Shown here: positions 8,812 through 17,297 of the stretch, piece by piece
Layout of the letters: the number at the start of each line of letters is the position of its first letter
How positions within the stretch are numbered: the stretch's first letter is position 1
From: Clostridiales bacterium
GTDB taxonomy: Bacteria > Bacillota > Clostridia > Peptostreptococcales > T1SED10-28
Length of the DNA stretch: 38,413 nt
NCBI GenBank assembly: GCA_007120165.1
Contig: SKOH01000207.1
Location: 1-38,413 of the forward strand
Direction of reading: 5' to 3'
Position numbers and translations under genes: made by a program
The notes under the pieces: model-generated
What the model saw: the letters and a program-made list of their open reading frames with translations, nothing else
Databases searched by the model: none
Told to the model about the DNA's origin: nothing

Positions 8812-8820
8812 TGGTATAAT
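8812..8820 (+). promoter_or_regulatory. Extended -10 promoter for the sigma-54 activator gene
   Basis: TGGTATAAT is an extended -10 element (TG-N-TATAAT) 100 bases before the GTG start of the regulator. The -35 region is poor, which is acceptable for an extended -10 promoter. It implies a sigma-A-driven leader of roughly 90 bases. Confidence 0.5.
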
Positions 8821-8919
8821 GAAATAGTGTAACCTGTTGTTTTTCAATAAAAGATACCGAAGTTTGCCTAAAAATGGGCGAAAATGAATTCTCAATGCTG
8901 AAAAATAGGCGGTGGTTTA

Positions 8920-10320
8920 GTGGACAATTATTTTACGAAAGATACCGTAGATATTATATTGAATAATATTGATGAAGGGGTTCAGATTATTGATAATAGG
9001 GGTAAAATTCTTTATTCCAATGACATTGCTTTAGTAATGGAGGATATCGATCGGGAGGATGTTACCGGAAAACATATTCTCAGTGTCTATCCTTCGCTGA
9101 CGGAGATAACCAGCACCCTGCTGCAAGTCCTTCGTACCGGGGAGACGATATACGACGTTAAACAGGAGTTTTTAAATTTTAAGGGCAATAAAATCACCAC
9201 GATCAATACGTCCATTCCCATCATAGAGGAGGGAAATATCAAAGGGGCTATTGAAATATCCCGGGATATTACCAAGGTTCGAGCCCTTTCGGAACAGCTG
9301 GTGGATCTTCAAAAAGAACTGTATTATGAGGAGCCGAAAGAGACAGACGAAAAAAGGGGTACCGCACGGTACACATTTAATGATATCATCGGGAGTACTG
9401 AAGAAATTGTGGAGTTGAAAAGAAAAGCAATCAAAGCTGCAGAAAATAACTCCTCTGTGATTGTTTACGGAAACACCGGAACCGGTAAGGAACTTATTGT
9501 CCAAGCGATTCATAATGCCAGCAGACGACGGGAAAAGCCCTTTGTAGCTCAAAATTGTGCAGCGATCCCCGGATCCTTATTGGAGAGCATATTATTCGGT
9601 ACCGTAAAGGGAAGCTTTACCGATGCCGATAATCGCCCCGGTTTATTCGAATTGGCGAACGGTGGGACCTTATTCCTGGATGAGATCAATTCCATGCCCT
9701 TTGAACTTCAGGCGAAGCTGCTTCGGGTGTTGGAAGAGGGAAGGATTCGAAGGGTAGGGGATATCAAAACCAGAAAAGTGGATGTCCGGATTATTGCGGC
9801 GATGAATATGGACCCTTATCGTGCGATGAAAGAACGAAAAATTCGGGACGACCTGTTTTACCGTTTGAGTGTGGTTTCGTTCAGGATCCCGAATTTAGTG
9901 GAAAGAAAGGATGATATCAAAGGACTGGTACAGTTCTTTATTCGAAAATTCAACCGGCAGTTAGACAAAAATGTCAAGGGCGTTACCAATGGGGTGCTGC
10001 AAACGTTTTATCAGTATCACTGGCCGGGCAATATTCGGGAATTGGAGAATATTATCGAGGGTGCCATGAATATGATTGATGGAAGTTATATTAGGGAAGA
10101 AGACCTGCCCAATCATGTCTCCCTATTTGCCACAGGAGAAAAAAGAAAAGACGTTTCTGATTTTTCCCTCAGAAAAAGTATGAATAATTGGGAAAAACAA
10201 TTTATACAGGATGCGCTTAAAGAAACCGCGGGCAATGTTACAAAAGCGGCACAATTACTTAAAATTCCACGGCAGACCCTGCAATATAAAATTAAGAAAT
10301 ATGGAATAACCGCTGATTAA
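8920..10320 (+). CDS. Sigma-54-dependent activator with PAS domain (RocR-like), probable regulator of lysine fermentation
   Basis: This 466-residue enhancer-binding protein uses a GTG start after AGGCGGTGG. A PAS sensor domain covers about residues 8-120. The AAA+ domain has Walker A GNTGTGKE at 184-191, Walker B LFLDE with Asp254, and the RxxWPGN-type segment YHWPGNIRELENI. A Fis-type helix-turn-helix (KETAGNVTKAAQLLKIPRQTLQYKIKKY) closes the protein. The sigma-54-contacting loop, normally GAFTGA, reads GSFTDA (231-236). The gene sits directly before a -24/-12 promoter and the kdd-kam operon, so it most likely activates that operon when its PAS domain senses lysine or a catabolite. The ligand is inferred from position, as for RocR and ornithine. 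Confidence 0.9.
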   Translation: MDNYFTKDTVDIILNNIDEGVQIIDNRGKILYSNDIALVMEDIDREDVTGKHILSVYPSLTEITSTLLQVLRTGETIYDVKQEFLNFKGNKITTINTSIPIIEEGNIKGAIEISRDITKVRALSEQLVDLQKELYYEEPKETDEKRGTARYTFNDIIGSTEEIVELKRKAIKAAENNSSVIVYGNTGTGKELIVQAIHNASRRREKPFVAQNCAAIPGSLLESILFGTVKGSFTDADNRPGLFELANGGTLFLDEINSMPFELQAKLLRVLEEGRIRRVGDIKTRKVDVRIIAAMNMDPYRAMKERKIRDDLFYRLSVVSFRIPNLVERKDDIKGLVQFFIRKFNRQLDKNVKGVTNGVLQTFYQYHWPGNIRELENIIEGAMNMIDGSYIREEDLPNHVSLFATGEKRKDVSDFSLRKSMNNWEKQFIQDALKETAGNVTKAAQLLKIPRQTLQYKIKKYGITAD

Positions 10321-10338
10321 TCGGCGGTTATTTTTTGT
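10305..10338 (+). terminator. Terminator overlapping the stop codon of the activator gene
   Basis: A perfect 9-bp stem AATAACCGC (10305-10313) and GCGGTTATT (10324-10332) is followed by a T-run. Its left arm is coding, and the TAA stop (10318-10320) lies in the loop. Confidence 0.85.
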
Positions 10339-10472
10339 TTCGAGAGAAACTCCTTCTTCGAAATTTAACAATGCAGAATGCATCGTAGATTTTTTTACAA
10401 AGAATCGCGCCGTAGCTATGGTGTAGAAATAATGAATATGGGAAAATCAGTATCGGAAAGTTTGTTATAAAC

Positions 10473-10490
10473 TTGGCATGGAAATTGCAT
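10473..10490 (+). promoter_or_regulatory. Sigma-54 (-24/-12) promoter of the kdd-kam operon
   Basis: TTGGCATGGAAATTGCAT matches the -24/-12 consensus TGGCAC-N5-TTGCA. The GG (10475-10476) and GC (10487-10488) lie exactly 12 bases apart. Transcription should start near 10500, about 70 bases before kdd. Short dyads upstream (GTTTC/GAAAC at 10337-10350 and ATGCA/TGCAT at 10371-10383) are weak candidates for activator sites. Confidence 0.85.
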
Positions 10491-10567
10491 CTTAGAATAG
10501 GGATGGATGTAATCATTAAAAAGCAAATTTATATCATAAAAGAAAGAAAATTATAAGGAGGTTTATC

Positions 10568-11608
10568 ATGGAGAAGAAAGGATGTTCCTTAGGAACCCAC
10601 AGAGTGTTGGAACCAAAAGGGGTACTGCCGCAACCGGCCACAAAAATTAATAATGATATGGAGATTCACGACAATGAAATCAGAATTAATGTGGAAACGT
10701 TAAACGTGGATTCTGCCAGTTTTACCCAGATCAAAGAACAGGCTGGGGGAGATGTGGAAAAAATTAAGGAAATCATGAAGGGTATTGTAAAAGAAAGAGG
10801 GAAACATCAAAATCCGGTGACAGGCTCCGGTGGAATGTTGATTGGAACGGTGGAAAAGATCGGTTCCGCATTACAGGGGAAAATTGATTTAAAGGTAGGG
10901 GATAAAATCGCAACCCTGGTATCCCTGTCCCTAACTCCCTTGGTGATTGATGAAATTCATGAAGTTCGAATTGACATTGATCAAGTGGATATTACCGGCA
11001 AAGCCATTTTGTTTGAATCCGGAATCTATGCGGTTCTTCCCGAGGATTTGCCTCAAAATCTGGCACTATCGGTACTGGATGTGGCAGGAGCTCCGGCGCA
11101 AACCGCAAAACTCGTACAACCGGGAGATACTGTTGTGGTGATCGGAGGAGCCGGGAAATCCGGAATGTTATGTTTATATGAGGCGAAGAAGCGCGCCGGG
11201 GTTACAGGAAAAGTTATTTGTTTAAGTCATAGTGAAAAATCCCTGCAAAGACCGAAAAATCTTGACCTGGCCGATGAATATTTAGCGGTGGATGCCACCG
11301 ATGCTTTAGCGGTAAGGGATAAAATTGCGGAATCTACCAATGGGGAAATGGCGGATGTGGTAATCAACTGCGTAAATGTAAATAACACCGAGATGGCCAG
11401 TATCCTGGCTGCTAAAACCGACGGGTTGGTGTATTTCTTTTCTATGGCGACAAACTTTACCAAAGCCGCCCTCGGGGCGGAAGGTGTGGGAAGAGACACC
11501 ACAATGATTATAGGAAATGGCTATACTAAAGGGCATGCTGAAATCTCCATGCAGATTTTACGGGAGAGTCCAGAGCTGAAAAAGGCATATAAAGAACTGT
11601 ACAGTTAA
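10568..11608 (+). CDS. kdd: L-erythro-3,5-diaminohexanoate dehydrogenase
   Basis: Kdd oxidatively deaminates 3,5-diaminohexanoate to 5-amino-3-oxohexanoate with NAD(P)+, the oxidative step of lysine fermentation. The 346-residue protein begins MEKKGCSLGTHRVLEPKGVL, which I recognise as the characteristic N-terminus of this family. A Rossmann nucleotide-binding segment VVVIGGAGKSGML lies at about residues 188-200. The sequence is organised like a medium-chain dehydrogenase with an N-terminal catalytic part and a central cofactor-binding part. AAGGAGG (10555-10561) precedes the ATG. It is the first gene after the sigma-54 promoter, and kamA follows 84 bases downstream, so both are probably on one message. 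Confidence 0.9.
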   Translation: MEKKGCSLGTHRVLEPKGVLPQPATKINNDMEIHDNEIRINVETLNVDSASFTQIKEQAGGDVEKIKEIMKGIVKERGKHQNPVTGSGGMLIGTVEKIGSALQGKIDLKVGDKIATLVSLSLTPLVIDEIHEVRIDIDQVDITGKAILFESGIYAVLPEDLPQNLALSVLDVAGAPAQTAKLVQPGDTVVVIGGAGKSGMLCLYEAKKRAGVTGKVICLSHSEKSLQRPKNLDLADEYLAVDATDALAVRDKIAESTNGEMADVVINCVNVNNTEMASILAAKTDGLVYFFSMATNFTKAALGAEGVGRDTTMIIGNGYTKGHAEISMQILRESPELKKAYKELYS

Positions 11609-11692
11609 GCAAATACAGTAGATAAAAGGAAGCAGTAAGCGGTAAGTGGAAATCCTGAAGGATACTTAAAAATAAAAGGAGTGTATTTTATT

Positions 11693-12943
11693 ATGAGACA
11701 CTACAACGAAATAGAACTATGGAAAGACGTTACCGAAGAGCAATGGAAAGACTGGAAATGGCAAGTGAAAAATCGAATTACCACCATTGAAGACTTAAAA
11801 AAAGTGGTAAATTTAACCGAACAGGAAGAGCAGGGCGTTAACGATATTCTAGGCACCTTACGTATGGGAATTACCCCTTATTACGCGGCGCTGATGGACC
11901 AGAACGATCCGAATTGCCCGGTGCGTTTGCAAGCAATACCCAGTGGGCTGGAACTTGAAAAGGGCGAAGCCGATATGGAAGATCCGTTAAGTGAAGATGT
12001 GGATTCTCCGGTACCGGGGCTTACGCATAGGTATCCGGACCGGGTGCTTCTGCTGATTACAGATATGTGTTCCATGTACTGCAGACACTGTACCAGAAGA
12101 CGTTTTGCCGGACAGCAGGATAAAGAGCAGCCGGTGGACCGAATTGACCAGGCGATTGAATATATTCGCAATACTCCCGAAGTTCGAGATGTTTTGCTTT
12201 CCGGAGGAGATTGTCTTCTTGTATCCGATGAACGGTTAGAGTATATTATCTCTAAACTTCGGGAGATTGAGCATGTGGAGATCATCCGTTTAGGGTCAAG
12301 AACCCCTGTGGTACTGCCTCAAAGAATTACCCCGGCCCTGGTGGAAATGCTTAAAAAATACCATCCCATATGGCTAAACACGCACTTCAATCATTCTAAG
12401 GAAATTACCCCTGAGGCAAAAGAGGCTTTAGCGCTACTGGCTAATGCCGGTGTGCCTTTAGGAAATCAATCGGTACTCCTTCGGGGAATTAATGACTGTG
12501 TACATGTGATGCGGGATCTTGTGCATAATCTTGTAAGAAACCGAGTAAGACCCTACTATATTTATCAGTGTGATTTGTCCATGGGGATTGAACATTTTCG
12601 AACCCCGGTAGCGAAAGGTCTTGAAATTATTGAAGGACTCCGAGGTCATACTTCCGGATATGCCGTGCCGACCTTTGTGGTGGATGCCCCCGGCGGCGGC
12701 GGAAAGATTCCGGTAATGCCCAGTTATATGATTTCCCAATCTCCCCATAAAGTAATTCTTAGAAATTATGAAGGGGTTATTACAACATATACAGAGCCTA
12801 CCCACTATGAAGAGTCCTGCAGCTGTGAAGTTTGTCAAGGGGAAAAGAAATGGGATCTGGACGGGGTTGCTTCATTAATGCAGGGGAAAAGAATCTCCTT
12901 GGAGCCGGCCCAGTTAAAAAGAATGCAGCGAAGCAAAAAGTAA
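11693..12943 (+). CDS. kamA: L-lysine 2,3-aminomutase (radical SAM, PLP)
   Basis: KamA converts L-lysine to L-beta-lysine, the first step of lysine fermentation, using S-adenosylmethionine, a [4Fe-4S] cluster and PLP. The 416-residue length equals that of the Clostridium subterminale enzyme as I recall it. The cluster motif CSMYCRHC gives Cys126, Cys130 and Cys133. The PLP lysine lies in [13 protein letters not shown], and the C-terminal CSCEVC supplies zinc-site cysteines. [16 protein letters not shown] and [12 protein letters not shown] are strongly conserved segments. The start is placed at ATG 11693, since the in-frame GTG at 11681 overlaps the AAGGAG site at 11676-11681. KamB begins 93 bases downstream. 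Confidence 0.96.
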   Translation: MRHYNEIELWKDVTEEQWKDWKWQVKNRITTIEDLKKVVNLTEQEEQGVNDILGTLRMGITPYYAALMDQNDPNCPVRLQAIPSGLELEKGEADMEDPLSEDVDSPVPGLTHRYPDRVLLLITDMCSMYCRHCTRRRFAGQQDKEQPVDRIDQAIEYIRNTPEVRDVLLSGGDCLLVSDERLEYIISKLREIEHVEIIRLGSRTPVVLPQRITPALVEMLKKYHPIWLNTHFNHSKEITPEAKEALALLANAGVPLGNQSVLLRGINDCVHVMRDLVHNLVRNRVRPYYIYQCDLSMGIEHFRTPVAKGLEIIEGLRGHTSGYAVPTFVVDAPGGGGKIPVMPSYMISQSPHKVILRNYEGVITTYTEPTHYEESCSCEVCQGEKKWDLDGVASLMQGKRISLEPAQLKRMQRSKK

Positions 12944-13036
12944 GGAAGATAAGTCAGTCTGAGGAAAAATTATGGAATGGAAGAAAAATGAATAGGACAC
13001 CAAAAATTGAAGGAATAAAAGAGGGGAGGTGGGACT

Positions 13037-14092
13037 TTGAGCTTTGTGGATCTAATCTATGGAAAATACCGAACCGTATCGGTGGTAGGTATGGGAAAAA
13101 ACGCCGGGAAAACCGTTGTGTTAAATAAAATCATCGAAGAGGCTTATGATCGCTACATCAGCTTAGGTCTTACCTCCATTGGCCGGGACGGCGAACGGGA
13201 GGATGTGGTCACAAAGACGGATAAGCCGGTAATCCACGTAATGGAAGGAACCATTGTGGCAACCGCTCAAGACATCCTTTTGAATAGTGATGCCAGATTG
13301 GAAATCCTGGAGGTGACCAACTACCGAACGACCCTGGGTCCGGTGGTGATTTGCCGTGTCAAGGAAAATGGACTCGTGGAACTGGCAGGGCCCGGCAATA
13401 ATGAGGAAATTCGTGGGGTGGCCAAAAAGATGCTGGTGTACGGAGCGGATATTGTGGTTGTGGACGGCGCAATTAACAGAAAAACTTCGGCATCCCCGGG
13501 AGTTACCGAAGCCACCATCCTAGCCACTGGAGCCGTGGTCAGTCGAAGTATGGACCGGGTAATTGAGGAGACGGCCTATCAAATGGAACTGTTCGGTCTT
13601 GAGGCGGTAAAAGAGGAAAAGATCCGGACTTTTGCAAAGGAAGTAATAGCCGAGGGAGGTGTCGGCATCGTGGACCAAGGGGAATTTGTTCGGAAACTCC
13701 CTCTTAAAACCGCGTTGAACGCCGGAAGAATCATAGGCAGCGGCTTAACGGAAGACAGCCGCTACATTGTTTTCTCCGGGTCGCTGGTAAAAAAAACCAT
13801 TGATGATTTAATTGCCGTCACTCCCCATTATAAAGAAGTGAAATTTGTAGTCCAGGATGGGACGAAGGTTTTTATCCCAAGGGAAGACTGGATGCGCTTT
13901 AAAAAAAGGGGGGTTCGAATCCAAACACTGGAACCCTTACATGTTTTAGCGGTGTCTATCAACCCCTATGCTCCTCAGGGCTATGAGTTTAACGCCCTGG
14001 AGTTTTTAACAAAGATGAAAAAGGCCTTAAGAGTACCGGTGATCGATGTAATGCTGGAAGGAGATGATTTTCATGATGAGCTTTATGGATAA
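13037..14092 (+). CDS. kamB: KamB, putative subunit of a lysine 5,6-aminomutase reactivating system
   Basis: This 351-residue protein probably starts at TTG 13037, 8 bases after GGGGAGG (13023-13028). There is no suitable ATG nearby. The N-terminal region has a P-loop-like GMGKNAGKT (residues 18-26) followed by VVLNKIIEEA, suggesting nucleotide binding, and ADIVVVDGAINRKTSASPG could be a second conserved site. Proteins of this kind occur in lysine fermentation clusters beside the MutS-like KamC. The current naming as a reactivase subunit is from memory, and I know of no detailed mechanism. The 20-base overlap with kamC shows tight translational coupling. No membrane or secretion signal is visible. 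Operon membership is certain, molecular role is inferred. Confidence 0.78.
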   Translation: MSFVDLIYGKYRTVSVVGMGKNAGKTVVLNKIIEEAYDRYISLGLTSIGRDGEREDVVTKTDKPVIHVMEGTIVATAQDILLNSDARLEILEVTNYRTTLGPVVICRVKENGLVELAGPGNNEEIRGVAKKMLVYGADIVVVDGAINRKTSASPGVTEATILATGAVVSRSMDRVIEETAYQMELFGLEAVKEEKIRTFAKEVIAEGGVGIVDQGEFVRKLPLKTALNAGRIIGSGLTEDSRYIVFSGSLVKKTIDDLIAVTPHYKEVKFVVQDGTKVFIPREDWMRFKKRGVRIQTLEPLHVLAVSINPYAPQGYEFNALEFLTKMKKALRVPVIDVMLEGDDFHDELYG

Positions 14093-15740
14093 AAAAACCT
14101 TTCACGAAACCGGTCTTAGAGAAATCCTTGACTGGGTACCCACTCAAACGGATTACGGTAAGGAGTTAAAAACAAAGCTTGTCCCCTATGGAACATCTCA
14201 AGTCCAGGCGCTGCAGCGATCCTTTGAAGAACTTCGCAGGTTTCGGGAAGGGTTAAAAAGCAGTGATTATTTTCTATGGAATTTAAAGGGGTATTTATCG
14301 GAAATCAAGGATATTAAAGGCTCCTTACAGCGGGTGTTCAAAAATGAAGTACTGAATGAAGTGGAATTTTTCGAGATAAAAAATCAAATCATGGTAATGG
14401 AAGAGTTAAAAGAGTTTTTTATGGAGCATCCCGAGGTTGCATTGGAAAAATTCGAACTCGCCTCGGTGGCTCCGCTGATTAAGGCTCTGGACCCTGAAAA
14501 AAGTCGGGTGAAAACCTTTTATATCTATGACAGTTATTCGGAGAAGTTATGGAATATTCGGGAAGAAAAAAGGGTAATCGATGGGAAAATCATGGAAGCA
14601 GATAAAAAATTACGTCAGCAAGTTTATGAAACCACGGGACTAAAGCCGAAGCTGAATAATGAAATACTGGTGCCTAAAGAAAAAAAAGAAACGATTGGCA
14701 GGCTTAATAATAGCGATGCAGTGATTTTTTTGTCGGAAACCTTCAAAAGTTATGTTTTTAAAATAAAGCCCACGGAAGAAATGAAGGTTCTTCGTGAAAA
14801 GCATCAGAATTTAAAAATACTGGAAGAGGAAGAGGAATTTCAGATCCGCATTCATTTATCCCAGCGGGTGCGGGATTTTTATGATGAGATTCAAAAAAAC
14901 ATACAAATTTTAGCAGAACTGGACTTCAGCATCGGGAAAATCCTTTTGGGAGATGAGATCAATGGAACGGAACCCCGAATCGTAAAAGGACCCTATATTA
15001 AGATTCGGGAAGGAAGGCATTGTCTTGTGGAACAGCGGCTTCGAAAAGAAGGCAAACCCTTTACTCCGATCAGTGTAACCTTGGAAAAAGGAGTAACATT
15101 AATCACCGGAGCAAATATGGGCGGAAAAACCATTACTCTGAAACTAATTGCCCTAATCACGGCCATGGCCCAATTAGGACTCTATGTTCCGGCAACAGAA
15201 GTCACGATCGGTCCGGTATCCTTTATCTATTTTTCCTCCGGGGATGAACAATCCCAGGAAATGGGACTGTCCACCTTTGGAGGGGAAATTTATCATCTTA
15301 AAAAAATCACTGATGAAAAAAAAGAGAATGGTCTGGTGCTAATCGATGAGTTAGCCCGGGGAACCAATCCTAAAGAGGGCTACGCCATTTCCCGAGGGGT
15401 GATTGAATATTTTAAATCCCTGGAGGGAATTTCCGTGGTGACCACCCATTTTGATGGCCTGAGCCGAATAAAGGGCCTTCGTCATCTGCAGGTGGCAGGA
15501 CTTCGAAGGGTGGACCGGGACAAACTTAAAAAAGAGCTTGAAAATGGGGAGCAGGGCATCGGTGTATTGGAAAAATACATGGATTATCGGCTGGAAGAAC
15601 GGGATCCCCGGGAAGAAGTTCCGAAGGAAGCAATTATGATTGCCAGGCTAATGGGCCTTAGAGAAGATATTTTAATAAGAGCGGAAGAACTGCTGGAAGA
15701 TGAGCAGTATTTAATGAAGGATCATAAGGAGGATAAATGA
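14073..15740 (+). CDS. kamC: KamC, MutS-family ATPase of the lysine 5,6-aminomutase cluster
   Basis: This 555-residue protein is related to MutS but sits in a metabolic operon. Its C-terminal ATPase is complete: Walker A GANMGGKT at 346-353, the MutS signature STFGGE, Walker B VLIDELARGTNP with Asp425/Glu426, and TTHFDGL. The first 330 residues are mostly helical, like the MutS core and lever. The N-terminal mismatch-recognition domain and a C-terminal Smr nuclease are missing. A direct role in mismatch repair is thus unlikely. Position between kamB and kamD suggests it uses ATP to exchange damaged cobalamin or otherwise maintain KamDE. The start at ATG 14073 lies 9 bases after AAGGAG. It overlaps kamB by 20 bases and kamD by 4 (ATGA). 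Confidence 0.85.
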   Translation: MMSFMDKKTFHETGLREILDWVPTQTDYGKELKTKLVPYGTSQVQALQRSFEELRRFREGLKSSDYFLWNLKGYLSEIKDIKGSLQRVFKNEVLNEVEFFEIKNQIMVMEELKEFFMEHPEVALEKFELASVAPLIKALDPEKSRVKTFYIYDSYSEKLWNIREEKRVIDGKIMEADKKLRQQVYETTGLKPKLNNEILVPKEKKETIGRLNNSDAVIFLSETFKSYVFKIKPTEEMKVLREKHQNLKILEEEEEFQIRIHLSQRVRDFYDEIQKNIQILAELDFSIGKILLGDEINGTEPRIVKGPYIKIREGRHCLVEQRLRKEGKPFTPISVTLEKGVTLITGANMGGKTITLKLIALITAMAQLGLYVPATEVTIGPVSFIYFSSGDEQSQEMGLSTFGGEIYHLKKITDEKKENGLVLIDELARGTNPKEGYAISRGVIEYFKSLEGISVVTTHFDGLSRIKGLRHLQVAGLRRVDRDKLKKELENGEQGIGVLEKYMDYRLEERDPREEVPKEAIMIARLMGLREDILIRAEELLEDEQYLMKDHKEDK

Positions 15741-17296
15741 TGGAGAGCAAGTTAAATTTAGATCAAAACATGATTCAGGAAGCTCGGCATGCAGCAAAGA
15801 CCATTGCTGATGATGTACAGTTTTTCATCGATGAACATACCACGGTTACGGTAGAACGAACAGTTGCAAGACTGCTTGGAATTGATGGGGTGGATGAGCT
15901 GGATACGCCCCTTCCCAATGTGGTGGTGGATAATATCAAGCAGGGCGGAGGATTAGGAAAAGGCGCCTCTTTTTGGATCGGCAATGCCATGGTAGGCTTA
16001 CAGAAAAGCCCGCAGGAAATTGCAGAAGCCGTAGCCGGAGGAGAACTTGATTTAACGAAAATTGCAATCAATGACGAAAAAGATATTCAGCAGGCTGTTG
16101 ACCAGGTGGCTGTGAAAACTGTGGAAAAAATTGCCGAAAACCGGGAGCGAAGAGACCATGATATGAAATATATAGGGGATGGTGAAAAACCCTACCTTTA
16201 TGTGATTGTGGCCACGGGAAACATTTACGAGGATGCTATGCAAGCGAAATCGGCAGTAAGACAAGGGGCGGATATTATCGCGGTGATAAGAAGTACCGCT
16301 CAAAGTTTGTTGGATTACGTACCTTACGGGGCAACCACGGAAGGTTTTGGAGGAACCTACGCGACCCAGGAGAATTTTCGGATTATGAGAGAGGCTCTGG
16401 ATAAAGCCGGTGAGGAAGTCGGAAGGTACATCCATCTTTGCAACTACTGTTCAGGTCTTTGTATGCCGGAAATTGCAGCCATGGGAGCATTAGAGCGTTT
16501 GGATGTTATGCTTAATGATGCCTTGTACGGCATTTTATTTCGGGATATCAATATGCAGCGAACCTTGGTGGATCAGTATTTTTCCAGAATTATCAATGGA
16601 TTTGCAGGGATTATGATCAACACCGGAGAGGACAACTACCTGACCACTGCCGATGCTGTGGAGGAAGCCCATACGGTACTGGCCTCCCAGTTTATTAATG
16701 AGCAGTTTGCCAAGAAAGCCGGTCTTCCGGAAGAACAAATGGGGTTGGGCCACGCCTTTGAAATGCGTCCCGATCTTAAAAACGGTTTTCTATTGGAACT
16801 TGCCCAAGCCCAGATGGCAAGAGAGATCTTTCCCAAAGCGCCGCTGAAGTATATGCCGCCTACCAAGTTTAAGACTGGGGATATTTTCAAGGGTCAGATT
16901 CAAGATGCCATGTTTAATATGATATCCATTTGGACGAACCAGGGGGTCCAGTTACTGGGAATGATGACAGAGGCTATTCACACTCCTCATATACAGGACC
17001 GGGCATTAGCCATTGAAAATGCCAAATATATTTTCAACAATTGCAAAGACCTGGGTTCTGAAGTTACCTTTAAAGAAGACGGAATTATTCAAAGCCGAGC
17101 CCAGGGCGTTTTAAGCAATGCCCATGACTTATTAATTGAAATTCAGCGAAACGGCATTTTTAAAACCATTGAAGAAGGAAAATTTGGCGGGGTAAAAAGA
17201 ATGCGAACCGGTGGAAAAGGGTTGGACGGCGTTACCAAAAAAGATTCCGGTTATTACAATCCCTTTGTGGATTTAATGTTGCAGGGAGGTGCTTAA
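15737..17296 (+). CDS. kamD: Lysine 5,6-aminomutase alpha subunit
   Basis: KamD is the large, TIM-barrel subunit of the adenosylcobalamin- and PLP-dependent lysine/beta-lysine 5,6-aminomutase. The enzyme moves the terminal amino group of beta-lysine to give 3,5-diaminohexanoate, the Kdd substrate. The 519 residues match the usual size of about 515-520. I recognise the conserved segments VPYGATTEGFGGTYATQENF, HLCNYCSGLCMPEIAAMGA and GHAFEMRPDLKNGF. The start ATG overlaps the kamC stop (ATGA). A second ATG directly after it at 15740 is better spaced from AAGGAGG (15726-15732), so one residue is uncertain. kamE follows after a single base, as expected for a 1:1 complex. Confidence 0.95.
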   Translation: MMESKLNLDQNMIQEARHAAKTIADDVQFFIDEHTTVTVERTVARLLGIDGVDELDTPLPNVVVDNIKQGGGLGKGASFWIGNAMVGLQKSPQEIAEAVAGGELDLTKIAINDEKDIQQAVDQVAVKTVEKIAENRERRDHDMKYIGDGEKPYLYVIVATGNIYEDAMQAKSAVRQGADIIAVIRSTAQSLLDYVPYGATTEGFGGTYATQENFRIMREALDKAGEEVGRYIHLCNYCSGLCMPEIAAMGALERLDVMLNDALYGILFRDINMQRTLVDQYFSRIINGFAGIMINTGEDNYLTTADAVEEAHTVLASQFINEQFAKKAGLPEEQMGLGHAFEMRPDLKNGFLLELAQAQMAREIFPKAPLKYMPPTKFKTGDIFKGQIQDAMFNMISIWTNQGVQLLGMMTEAIHTPHIQDRALAIENAKYIFNNCKDLGSEVTFKEDGIIQSRAQGVLSNAHDLLIEIQRNGIFKTIEEGKFGGVKRMRTGGKGLDGVTKKDSGYYNPFVDLMLQGGA

Positions 17297-17297
17297 T

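Noticed and set aside
12832-13128. A 98-codon open frame across the kamA end and kamB start
   Set aside because: It lies in another frame over two well-supported genes and has a low-complexity Lys/Arg-rich translation.
14073-15740. KamC as a housekeeping MutS/MutS2 repair protein
   Set aside because: No mismatch-recognition or Smr domain is present, and it is embedded with overlaps in the lysine aminomutase operon.
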